A stretch of DNA of 19,534 bases from JAGOTP01 sp964359565 (GTDB lineage: Bacteria > Patescibacteriota > Patescibacteriia > 2-12-FULL-60-25), in contig CAYHTN010000022.1 of assembly GCA_964359565.1 (NCBI GenBank), forward strand, positions 1 to 19,534. The letters are read 5' to 3'. How positions within the stretch are numbered: the stretch's first letter is position 1; each line of letters starts with the position of its first letter. The notes beneath the pieces are model-generated. The model did no database searches. It was given only the letters and a program-made list of their open reading frames with translations, and was not told where the DNA came from. Below are positions 7,067 through 13,450 of this stretch, piece after piece. Position numbers and translations under genes: made by a program.

Positions 7067-7804
7067 ATGCCTGTTCATGATGCCTTGGCGATCCGTCGGT
7101 ACACTGTTGACGAAATAACCTGGGAAAGTGCATCTGTCTATACCCTCAATCTTTCTCCTGAACAACCCGAAGGTCGGATCATATTCTTGGCAGGTCAATG
7201 GGTCTATTGGCACCTTCTCAACCAAGACGGTTCTTCTTGGGGTCGAGCTGCGTTTTCCGTTGCCAGCGCACCAGGAGAGTTTGATGAAGAGTTTCAGCTG
7301 GGTGTGAAAGTCCAAGGGGATTTCACCAAAAAAGGAGGTCAGTTACAGCCAGGGGATGTGATTGGCATCCAAGGTCCCTTTGGTGTTTTTACCTTGCCAA
7401 AACAAGCGGATCACCTCGTCTTCTTTGCCGGAGGCATTGGCGTAACCCCGTTTCGGAGCATGATCCGAGAGCATCGGTTACAAAGCGGGACGACGCCAAT
7501 TACCTTGTTCTATTGCAATCGCTATATTGAGGATGCGGTCTACTTTGAAGAGTTTGAGTCGCTCGCCAAAGAATGGGAGTTATTTACATTTGTCCCAACC
7601 TTGACCGGGGGAGACACTCCTTCTGTTTGGAAAGGGGAGGTTGGTCGTATCAATTTACCCATGATTCAAAAATCCGTTCCTGATCTCCATCGCGCCTTTT
7701 ATCTGATGTGTGGTCCAAACGCCTTTATGGACAGCTTAAAGGAGATCCTCGAAAAAGAAGGCATCGACGTCAAGGCGAAGCTGAAAAAAGAGTTGTTTGG
7801 ATAA
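7067..7804 (+). CDS. FNR-type FAD/NAD(P)-binding oxidoreductase
   Basis: A 245-aa two-domain flavoprotein of the ferredoxin-NADP reductase superfamily, moving electrons between NAD(P)H and an unknown partner. The N-terminal FAD barrel carries GRAAFSVASAP (FAD-binding region), then QPGDVIGIQGPFG. The C-terminal nucleotide domain has FFAGGIGVTPFRSMI (pyridine-nucleotide loop) and YLMCGPNAFMDSL. In the usual R-x-[FY]-S motif the Arg lies three residues before Ser; here it is four before (R-A-A-F-S). No iron-sulfur domain is attached. The ATG at 7067 gives homology directly (IRRYTVDEITWES). An in-frame TTG at 7019 would add 16 residues that, with the first 8 residues of the ATG form, read like a signal peptide ending ALA, which would be odd for a flavoenzyme using cytosolic NAD(P)H. 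Confidence 0.82.
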   Translation: MPVHDALAIRRYTVDEITWESASVYTLNLSPEQPEGRIIFLAGQWVYWHLLNQDGSSWGRAAFSVASAPGEFDEEFQLGVKVQGDFTKKGGQLQPGDVIGIQGPFGVFTLPKQADHLVFFAGGIGVTPFRSMIREHRLQSGTTPITLFYCNRYIEDAVYFEEFESLAKEWELFTFVPTLTGGDTPSVWKGEVGRINLPMIQKSVPDLHRAFYLMCGPNAFMDSLKEILEKEGIDVKAKLKKELFG

Positions 7805-7850
7805 GAAGAACATCTCTTTTTTGGCTTAGGCGAGAGCAGATCCCCCGACC

Positions 7851-7879
7851 TTGCCAAATGGCAGGGTGTTGGTTATCCT
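7851..7879 (+). promoter_or_regulatory. Promoter of tRNA-Ile
   Basis: TTGCCA (7851-7856), a 17-nt spacer and TATCCT (7874-7879). Transcription would start about 12 nt before the mature tRNA. Confidence 0.6.
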
Positions 7880-7897
7880 ATGGCCACAAAACAAAGG

Positions 7898-7974
7898 GGG
7901 TGTGTAGCTCAGTTGGTTAGAGCGTTACACTGATAATGTAAAGGTCGATGGTTCGACTCCATCCACACCCACCA
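7898..7974 (+). tRNA. tRNA-Ile (GAT)
   Basis: A full 77-nt cloverleaf. The acceptor pairs GGGTGTG with CACACCC, the D-arm is GCTC/GAGC, and the anticodon stem TTACA/TGTAA holds loop CTGATAA (anticodon GAT, 7932-7934). The T-arm is GATGG/CCATC with a TTCGACT loop, the discriminator is A, and CCA is encoded. It has its own promoter and a terminator directly downstream. Confidence 0.97.
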
Positions 7975-7975
7975 C

Positions 7976-8010
7976 GCGAACAGGCATCGTCTCCGGACGA
8001 TGCCTTTCGC
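7976..8010 (+). terminator. Terminator after tRNA-Ile
   Basis: Stem AGGCATCGTC / GACGATGCCT with a TCCG loop, extended by GCGAA/TTCGC across a one-base bulge, then ATTTT. It starts 2 nt after the tRNA CCA. Its 3' arm includes an ATG at 8000 in frame with the next gene, which argues against that start. Confidence 0.7.
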
Positions 8011-8030
8011 ATTTTGGGAGAAATGGGCTA

Positions 8031-8059
8031 TTGGACAAACGGCGCTGGTCTTCCATAAT
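8031..8059 (+). promoter_or_regulatory. Promoter giving a leaderless mRNA for the Cys-rich gene
   Basis: TTGGAC (8031-8036), exactly 17 nt, CATAAT (8054-8059), then 6 nt to the ATG at 8066. The expected transcription start falls on or next to the A of the ATG. Confidence 0.65.
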
Positions 8060-8065
8060 AGACGT

Positions 8066-9802
8066 ATGCCTTCAAGAACCCCTCAGTTCGATGCCGCTTT
8101 TGATGTTTTTATGGCAAATCTTACCCCTGGTCCTCGTACTTGCCCCGAGACAGGGGAAATATTTGAATGTAGGTCAAAAGAGATTGAGACCCATCGCCTC
8201 TTTCGCGTCCCGCCCTCTCGACGAGTGCCTTGGGCCCGTATCAGACGTTTGCGTGCTGCAATCGGCGGTTATGACTTATTTAAATGTACGTTATCAGATG
8301 GTCGGACGGTTATATCGATGTACGATCCCGAAAGCCCAGCGATTATTTTGCCTACTTCCGAATGGATGGATAAGCGTACGAGTGACACATTTCTTGCCTA
8401 TGGTCGTGCATATGAGGACCAACGCCCCTTCTTTGAACAATGGAATGATTTTTCTCGGAGGATTCCTCGTCCAGCGATTATTCAAGATCCAAAGAATGAA
8501 TCAAGTGAATGGTCGAGTTATTGCATGACCTGTAAAAACAATTATCAATGTTACTGTAACTCGGAATGCCGCGATCTCTTTTATGGTGATTACAACAGTT
8601 GCTGTTCGTATAGTGCCGATCTTTTTGGCGGTGATCGGGTTGAGTGGTGCTATGATGGCATGCGCATTGATACCTCTTCTCATGTTTTTTGGAGTGAATG
8701 GTCTATTGACTGCGTCTCTTCCTCATTTCTTTTGAACTGTCGTAATTGCCATGACTGTTTTGGCTGTGCAAATTTAGTGAATAAGTCCTACTGCTTTTTA
8801 AACGAACAGCTGACATCAGAAGAGTATCGGAGACGCCTCTCGACAATTGATCTAGGTGATGCGGATATGGTCGAGTTATGGCGTACGCGTATTATGGATG
8901 AAATTTGGAATCGAGCGTATCGCAGTGCTGTCTTAAACCGCGAAGTTGAATCATGTATTGGGGATGACAATGTACAGTGTAAGGATGCAGAAGGATTTGG
9001 GTTGTTACAGTCCGAACGAATCCATTACTCCTGGGGGACGATGCTTTCCAAAGATTGTTTAAACGTTGCTTCTTGTTTTCAGGCAGAATGGTCTGTTTTT
9101 TCGACGGATACGATGAATGGATATGGTTATAAAATGTCTGCGGCCTGCGAAGGCTGTCTGGATGTTGAGTATTCCGAGTTACTCTCTTCTTGTGAGCATT
9201 GTTTTGGGTGTATCGGACTTCATCAGAAGCGCTTTTGTATTTTTAATAAGCAGTATACCGAAGAAGCCTATTATGATCTGGTTGATCGGATCAAGACAGC
9301 GATGTTAAAAGCGGGGGAGTATGGAGAATTTTTTCCATACGCGACCGCGCTTATTTCTTATAATGCTTCTCATGCAGACGTGATGTATCCCCTAAAGAAA
9401 GAAGATGTACTTCGTCTAGGGGCCCGTTGGTATGAAGTACCGACGAATGATATTCCAGATGCTCGTCCGATTTCAGAGCTTCCGGTGCGTCTTACAGAGA
9501 CGACCGACGAAATATTAAAATATGGATACGCCTGTCCCATTTCTGGTCGTCCATTTCGTATTGTCGGGCCAGAACTTGAACTTCATCGAAAGCTGAATGT
9601 CGCATTACCACGTTCGCATCCTACGTTGCGACGAAAGCTCCTCATGCGAAAGCATGGTCAACTCCGCTTCTACGCGGGCAACTGCGTGACCTGTCAATCT
9701 CCGTATCAAACTCGCATTCCACCCGAGAAGAATCTCCCTATCATTTGTGAATCGTGTTATCAAAAAGTCTTGATCGAAGAACATCCTGCCCTGCGTTCCT
9801 AA
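8066..9802 (+). CDS. Cys-rich multi-zinc-knuckle protein, CPR-type family of unknown function
   Basis: A 578-aa protein with about 32 Cys (5.5%). It has three parts. An N-terminal module (26-74) begins CPETGEIFEC. A central Cys-rich region (about 150-400) holds CxxC, CxC and CC groups. A C-terminal module (490-564) starts CPISGRPFRI and continues into CVTC and CESCY, a zinc-ribbon-like arrangement. Two internal duplications show: C-x2-C-x2-CFGC...C-FLNEQLTSEEY (225-254) against CEHCFGC...C-IFNKQYTEEAY (376-402), and the N- against the C-terminal module (both CP-x-[TS]-G...E-x-x-x-HR). The core also has PFFEQWNDFSRRIPRP (121-136). I recognise the architecture from uncharacterised CPR proteins; the periodic Cys and aromatic pattern suggests a stacked beta-solenoid core, which is inference. 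There is no signal peptide, so it is probably cytosolic with Zn or Fe-S sites. The ATG at 8066 fits the promoter; one at 8000 lies inside a terminator. Confidence 0.82.
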   Translation: MPSRTPQFDAAFDVFMANLTPGPRTCPETGEIFECRSKEIETHRLFRVPPSRRVPWARIRRLRAAIGGYDLFKCTLSDGRTVISMYDPESPAIILPTSEWMDKRTSDTFLAYGRAYEDQRPFFEQWNDFSRRIPRPAIIQDPKNESSEWSSYCMTCKNNYQCYCNSECRDLFYGDYNSCCSYSADLFGGDRVEWCYDGMRIDTSSHVFWSEWSIDCVSSSFLLNCRNCHDCFGCANLVNKSYCFLNEQLTSEEYRRRLSTIDLGDADMVELWRTRIMDEIWNRAYRSAVLNREVESCIGDDNVQCKDAEGFGLLQSERIHYSWGTMLSKDCLNVASCFQAEWSVFSTDTMNGYGYKMSAACEGCLDVEYSELLSSCEHCFGCIGLHQKRFCIFNKQYTEEAYYDLVDRIKTAMLKAGEYGEFFPYATALISYNASHADVMYPLKKEDVLRLGARWYEVPTNDIPDARPISELPVRLTETTDEILKYGYACPISGRPFRIVGPELELHRKLNVALPRSHPTLRRKLLMRKHGQLRFYAGNCVTCQSPYQTRIPPEKNLPIICESCYQKVLIEEHPALRS

Positions 9803-9804
9803 GC

Positions 9805-9832
9805 TTGCCTTCTCCAAAAAACAACGTACAAT
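9805..9832 (+). promoter_or_regulatory. Promoter of mscL
   Basis: TTGCCT (9805-9810), a 16-nt spacer and TACAAT (9827-9832), ending 9 nt before the ATG at 9842. The leader would be 2-3 nt at most. Confidence 0.5.
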
Positions 9833-9841
9833 GGCGCATAT

Positions 9842-10144
9842 ATGGTATTTAAAGACTTTTTCTTCTTTATTCGGGAACAACGCGTGGTCGCTTTTGCGAT
9901 CGCCTTTATTTTGGGAGGGGCAGTAAGTAAGGTCGTGACGTCGCTCGTACAAGATGTCATTCAGCCGATTGTTGGTTTTATTTTTGGTTCTGTGAATGGT
10001 CTGCAGGCCTACCGCTATCAATCTCTCCTGTATGGAAAGTTTCTCGCGAACCTGATTGATTTTATTATTATCACGGCGGTCGTTTACTTTATCTTCAAGC
10101 GTCTTGGCCTTGAGAAATTGGATGTGGAAAAGAAGAAGATTTAA
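9842..10144 (+). CDS. mscL: Large-conductance mechanosensitive channel, compact form
   Basis: A 100-aa membrane protein, shorter than the usual ~130-150 aa. It opens as a pentameric pore under membrane tension to release solutes on hypo-osmotic shock. The N-terminal FKDFFFFIREQRVVAFAIAF aligns with the family's FxxFxxRGNVVDLAxG start. The first transmembrane helix follows (about 15-45: ILGGAVSKVVTSLVQDVIQP, with the Gly-rich pore face). A short periplasmic loop is next, then YGKFLANLIDFIIITAVVYF (about 64-83) as the second helix. The end is a short basic tail. The loop and the C-terminal cytoplasmic bundle are trimmed. It follows the Cys-rich gene by 39 nt but has its own promoter. Confidence 0.85.
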   Translation: MVFKDFFFFIREQRVVAFAIAFILGGAVSKVVTSLVQDVIQPIVGFIFGSVNGLQAYRYQSLLYGKFLANLIDFIIITAVVYFIFKRLGLEKLDVEKKKI

Positions 10145-10179
10145 TGGGGAAGAAGGATCGCCTTACAATCGTTTACCAC

Positions 10180-10208
10180 TTGACAGAAGCGCTTTAGTAA
10201 GGTAAAGT
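10180..10208 (+). promoter_or_regulatory. Promoter giving a leaderless mRNA for the YerC/TrpR-like gene
   Basis: A perfect TTGACA (10180-10185), 17 nt, TAAAGT (10203-10208), then only 6 nt to the ATG at 10215. This is the clearest leaderless candidate in the window. Confidence 0.65.
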
Positions 10209-10214
10209 GCCAAT

Positions 10215-10526
10215 ATGAAATCCATGGGTCCGATGACAGAAGAGTTGTATGACGCGTTTCTCACACTTCGCTCACGAGAAGAGGTGAAGCGTTTTTTAGG
10301 CGATCTCATGACCGAAGAGGAGGTTCTTGAATGCGCCCGCCGCTTTTGGGCGGCGCGACAGTTGGATCAAGGTGTTTCTTACCAAGCCATTCAAGAAGCG
10401 CCCGGTTTAAGCTCAACCACCGTTGCGCGTATTTCGCGTTGGTTAAAGCAAGGGAAGAAAGGCTATCGTCTCGTGATTGATCGTTTGCATCATACCTCCC
10501 CTTCTCGAGAGAAGCCTTCGGCGTAA
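10215..10526 (+). CDS. YerC/YecD-type TrpR-superfamily DNA-binding regulator
   Basis: A 103-aa protein. Residues about 8-82 match the TrpR-like YerC/YecD fold: FLTLRSREEVKRFLGDLMTE, then LECARRFWAARQLDQGVSYQ, then a helix-turn-helix with GLSSTTVARISRWLKQGKKGY. Family members are small all-helical DNA-binding proteins. The tryptophan-binding function of TrpR cannot be assumed, and the target operator is unknown. The spacing to hisS (74 nt, with a strong terminator between) argues against an operon. The ATG is fixed by the leaderless promoter arrangement. Confidence 0.88.
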   Translation: MKSMGPMTEELYDAFLTLRSREEVKRFLGDLMTEEEVLECARRFWAARQLDQGVSYQAIQEAPGLSSTTVARISRWLKQGKKGYRLVIDRLHHTSPSREKPSA

Positions 10527-10541
10527 GTTTTTGCGTCAAAG

Positions 10542-10576
10542 AAAAGCCCTTCTCTCCGAGAGGGGCTTTTCTTATT
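10542..10576 (+). terminator. Terminator after the YerC-like gene
   Basis: A 13-bp stem AAAAGCCCTTCTC / GAGAGGGGCTTTT with one T-G wobble and a 3-nt TCC loop, ending in a T-rich tail (CTTATT). It lies 15 nt after the stop. Confidence 0.85.
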
Positions 10577-10599
10577 CAATGAGAAATAAATTCATTCCT

Positions 10600-11880
10600 A
10601 TGAAGCAAAAAATTACCTCCTTAAAAGGAACACGAGATTTTTATCCCGAAGATATCCGAGCGCGACGGGCGATGTTTGATCCGCTCTGTCAAACGGCAGA
10701 ATCATTTGGATATGAGGCGTATGATGCACCGGTTTTAGAGCCGTTTGCTCTTTATGCGGCCAAATCAAGTCCTGAAATTATTGAACGACAATCGTACGTA
10801 TTTGAAGATCATGGCGGAGAACGTGTCGTCGTTCGTCCCGAAATGACTCCTTCACTTGCTCGTATGATTGCGAATAGACAGCGTGAATTACCTCCACTCT
10901 TACGTTGGTATTGCATCGCCGATTGTTGGCGTTATGAACGGCCGCAAAAAGGGAGACTGCGTAACTTTTCGCAGTTGAATGTTGATTTGATCGGGTCTGA
11001 TACTATCGAGGCAGATGTTGAGGTGATTGATCTCGCGCTCTCTATGATTCAAAAATTAGGGATTGACCTGTCTTGCATAGAGGTTCGTATTAACGATCGT
11101 CGTTTGTTGGAGCAGTGGTTCACGGAGGCAGGCATTGACTCGGATCATAAAACAAGAGCTCTTTCCCTTCTTGATGAGAAAGATAAGCTCGAACCAGATA
11201 TTTTTCGTAATCGTCTGATCGAAGTTAGCTCAGAGCAAGGAGCAGATACGCTCATCGATAAACTGACGCTTTCGGCGACGGCGTTACGTACAGACACGAG
11301 CGCAGAACGTCTGTGTCAAACTGAAGCTCTCTTGGGAGATCTTGGTTGGCGAAAGAATATTCGGATTGATCCAACCGTAATTCGTGGTTTTACCTACTAC
11401 ACCGGCATCGTCTTCGAGGTCTACGAAACTTCAGGTCAATTTCGACGCGCAATCTTTGGCGGTGGTCGATATGACCAGCTCGTAGAAGCGCTCGGAGGAT
11501 TGCCGGTATCTGGAGTTGGATTTGGTGTTAGTGATGTTTCGCTCGAAGAATTGCTACAAGCACAATCGTTGAATGCCGATAAAAACGTCTTGAATGTTAT
11601 TGCTCTCATTCCGTTTTCTCAGGGAGAGGTTCCGCTACAGGCGAAGTTAGCCGCGGAACTTCGAAAAGAGGGGATCAACGTTCGTATGAGTCTGCCTCCG
11701 TATGGCTTTTCGCCTCAATTAAAGTTGGCGCAAAAAAGTGGGATTGCAGTTGCTCTCCTCATCACGTCTCACGAATGGTCGTCCGGATCCGTGCTGATGC
11801 GAGATCTTCGGAGCGGTGAACAGGAGCGAATTTCAATCGTTGACATAGGAAATATCTGTTGCGAACGTCTTGGTAAATAA
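10600..11880 (+). CDS. hisS: Histidyl-tRNA synthetase
   Basis: A 426-aa class II synthetase of normal length that charges tRNA-His. Visible: N-terminal LKGTRDFYPED; VVRPEMTPSLARM; motif 2 as CWRYERPQKGRLRNFSQLN; the histidine-specific loop RGFTYYTGIVFEVY; GGGRYDQLVEALGG; a motif 3 region SGVGFGVSDVSLEELL (304-319); then the alpha/beta anticodon-binding domain from about residue 330. Motif 3 lacks the usual GLER arginine, having V-S-D-V instead; I believe some HisRS subgroups have GD in place of ER, so it may be a lineage trait rather than a defect. The ATG at 10600 was chosen because homology starts at once (MKQKITSLKGTRD); upstream in-frame starts lie before or near the terminator. A weak -10 (TAAATT, 10587-10592) sits 7 nt upstream. 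Confidence 0.95.
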   Translation: MKQKITSLKGTRDFYPEDIRARRAMFDPLCQTAESFGYEAYDAPVLEPFALYAAKSSPEIIERQSYVFEDHGGERVVVRPEMTPSLARMIANRQRELPPLLRWYCIADCWRYERPQKGRLRNFSQLNVDLIGSDTIEADVEVIDLALSMIQKLGIDLSCIEVRINDRRLLEQWFTEAGIDSDHKTRALSLLDEKDKLEPDIFRNRLIEVSSEQGADTLIDKLTLSATALRTDTSAERLCQTEALLGDLGWRKNIRIDPTVIRGFTYYTGIVFEVYETSGQFRRAIFGGGRYDQLVEALGGLPVSGVGFGVSDVSLEELLQAQSLNADKNVLNVIALIPFSQGEVPLQAKLAAELRKEGINVRMSLPPYGFSPQLKLAQKSGIAVALLITSHEWSSGSVLMRDLRSGEQERISIVDIGNICCERLGK

Positions 11881-11897
11881 AAGCAAACAGAGCTTTA

Positions 11898-11965
11898 TGG
11901 TTAGGAACTCTCCTTTGTTCTCCCGTCTTTTGTGTACCCGAAGAACAAAACGGAGTTCCTAACCA
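11898..11965. repeat. 68-nt imperfect inverted repeat between hisS and the ATP-grasp-like gene
   Basis: The outer arms are TGGTTAGGAACTC (11898-11910) and GAGTTCCTAACCA (11953-11965), a perfect 13 bp. After a 3x3 mismatch there are a further 8 bp, TTTGTTCT (11914-11921) with AGAACAAA (11942-11949), and a 20-nt loop. There is no T-run, so it is not a classic terminator, and no flanking target duplication was seen. It ends 23 nt before the next ATG, so it could be a leader RNA structure, a repressor site or a palindromic repeat unit. Confidence 0.8.
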
Positions 11966-11988
11966 ACTCCAGAAAAGAAACAGAGACC

Positions 11989-12909
11989 ATGATCACGACG
12001 CCTTCATTTGTTCCGGTGACACTGAGCGAAGATCTGCTGCCCACGTCTATTTACGGCGATGCGCCTTACAATACGGTACCGCTCTGCGTTCAGATCCCCT
12101 TTGTCATGCAGGCTGAAATTCAGCGTTTCCTTCAAGCGCTTCTCGTACAGAGTGGGTGCGACGAAGAGGGGACCTACTTTCGTATCGACGCCTATCTTCA
12201 CCGAGGCTCTCTCTGGGTTCTCGAAGTGACCACGCAGTATATCGACGGTTGGGGGATCGCGCTCAATCTTCTCCGGGCCTGTGGCAGACCTATCACTCTC
12301 CCTCCGGTATTCCCTGCGCTCTGGGTGCTGGATAACCCCCTCTATCGCCCGGAGATTGAACTTGATGCCAAAGAGATCGCGCTCGCAACGGCCGGTGTTC
12401 TGAATCCCAGTATCATCACGCCGGATGCGTTCGGTCTCCACGATGATCTTGTTTACTGGTACGGCTGGAAGGCTCCCGACGATCCGCGTATTCGCCCTGC
12501 GCACGGCCGTTTTCTCGAAGACAAGATCCAGCTGCAACGTTTGTCGTCCATTTGGTCCGGAGATCTGGTGCAGATTCCCCCGACCTATACGATCGATGAA
12601 CGGTCCTGGGCTGATCTTCCGTTCCCGATCGTCTGCAAGAATCGTCGCAAGAACGTGGGTGTGTACGGAAACGTGTCTCTCTGTCGAACAAAGGCCGATA
12701 TCGGGAAGCAGGCGCGACGTGCCTATGAGCGTTGCGAGGCGGTGGCGCAAGTCTTCGTCGAGCCTTACCGATACGACGATGTCCGTCCCACGCAGCTCGA
12801 AATCCTGTGTATCGGGACCAAGCCGGTCACGGGATACTTGCTTCAAGGTGATCCGGATACGTTTGTCCTGAATGACCGAGTGGCTCATGGACCTCTGATT
12901 CTCCTCTAG
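11989..12909 (+). CDS. Hypothetical protein with ATP-grasp-like C-terminal half
   Basis: A 306-aa protein, not recognised as a named family. The C-terminal half resembles an ATP-grasp core: FLEDKIQLQRLSSIW and IPPTYTI (a lead-in common before the N-lobe), then LPFPIVCKNRRKNVGVYG, where a Lys within the strand and a following Gly-containing loop would contact ATP, and AVAQVFVEPYR. ATP-grasp enzymes join a carboxylate to an amine or thiol; no substrate can be named. The metal-binding acidic residues at the C-terminus are not clearly identifiable, so the call is tentative. Sampled stretches of the gene are 52-60% G+C, higher than hisS or the Cys-rich gene. It follows a large inverted repeat and has no clear Shine-Dalgarno sequence. 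A long antisense reading frame overlaps it and is rejected. Confidence 0.55.
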   Translation: MITTPSFVPVTLSEDLLPTSIYGDAPYNTVPLCVQIPFVMQAEIQRFLQALLVQSGCDEEGTYFRIDAYLHRGSLWVLEVTTQYIDGWGIALNLLRACGRPITLPPVFPALWVLDNPLYRPEIELDAKEIALATAGVLNPSIITPDAFGLHDDLVYWYGWKAPDDPRIRPAHGRFLEDKIQLQRLSSIWSGDLVQIPPTYTIDERSWADLPFPIVCKNRRKNVGVYGNVSLCRTKADIGKQARRAYERCEAVAQVFVEPYRYDDVRPTQLEILCIGTKPVTGYLLQGDPDTFVLNDRVAHGPLILL

Positions 12910-12914
12910 CGGAA

Positions 12915-12952
12915 GGGGGAGTGCTCCTCGCATTTCCCCTCCCCTCTTTTTT
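12915..12952 (+). terminator. Probable terminator of the ATP-grasp-like gene
   Basis: GGGGAG (12916-12921) can pair with CTCCCC (12939-12944), followed by TC and six T. The stem is short with a long loop that contains a small GGAG/CTCC hairpin. Confidence 0.45.
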
Positions 12953-12971
12953 CTTCTATTCTGATAAATCT

Positions 12972-13421
12972 ATGCCGACAATTTTTCTTGATCTTGCGGG
13001 TACGCTTGTAGATCTCACCTCATTTGAGCCTGATTCTGAGTGCATCACCTGTTTTCTTACCGCAGAGACGGCGGTGGCACTAAAGCCATACCCCCTCGTT
13101 CTTGTGACTGGTAGTCCACGAGCTCAGGTAGAGAAGATCCTTTTATCTCCTGATATGCCTCAATCTCTTCATTTTCAAACGATTGTCGCCGCAGAGGATG
13201 GAGGTAATCAAAAATCCTCAGGCGCTCCTTTTCTTAACCTTATAAAAGAATATGAGGGACCGTTTATACATGTCGGCGACTCAGATATGGACGAGCAAGG
13301 GGCTCGGGTCGCAAATATCTCTTTTGTACGCGTCTCGCAAAAAGGCACGAGAGAAGAACAGCGCCAAGAGCTCACGCGTGCGATTTCTGAGACGATAAAA
13401 ATTCTCTCCTTGAGTGAATAG
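12972..13421 (+). CDS. HAD-like hydrolase, small, motif I variant
   Basis: A 149-aa protein of the haloacid dehalogenase superfamily. Motif I is FLDLAGTLVD with nucleophile Asp7, but the second Asp of DxD is Ala9. VTGSP (45-49) acts as motif II (Thr46), Lys81 may be motif III, and GDSDMDEQGA (102-111) is motif IV. DxAGT occurs in phosphonoacetaldehyde hydrolases; elsewhere loss of the second Asp weakens phosphatase chemistry. With no large cap domain it may be a phosphatase of low activity, or a non-phosphatase HAD. Substrate is unknown. The ATG at 12972 is preferred over one at 12921 because motif I then lies at the N-terminus as usual; a -10-like TATTCT ends 9 nt upstream. Confidence 0.7.
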   Translation: MPTIFLDLAGTLVDLTSFEPDSECITCFLTAETAVALKPYPLVLVTGSPRAQVEKILLSPDMPQSLHFQTIVAAEDGGNQKSSGAPFLNLIKEYEGPFIHVGDSDMDEQGARVANISFVRVSQKGTREEQRQELTRAISETIKILSLSE

Positions 13422-13450
13422 AAAAACACCCGATCCGGGTGTTTTTCTTA
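13421..13450. terminator. Bidirectional terminator between the HAD-like gene and tRNA-Lys
   Basis: A 12-bp perfect stem GAAAAACACCCG / CGGGTGTTTTTC with a 3-nt ATC loop, beginning in the HAD stop codon. A-run and T-run ends make it work for the HAD gene (plus) and tRNA-Lys (minus). Confidence 0.85.

Noticed and set aside
8000..8065. An upstream ATG in frame with the Cys-rich gene.
   Set aside because: It lies inside the 3' arm of the tRNA-Ile terminator and upstream of a good promoter whose start point falls at 8066.
10477..10599. Earlier in-frame starts for hisS.
   Set aside because: They lie within the YerC-like gene or across its terminator; HisRS homology starts with MKQKITSLKGTRD at 10600.
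12004..12933. A 309-aa minus-strand reading frame opposite the ATP-grasp-like gene.
   Set aside because: Its translation is Arg/Ile/Asp-rich without recognisable motifs, while the plus frame has a sensible start, terminator and an ATP-grasp-like pattern. Long antisense frames are expected from GC-rich codon bias.
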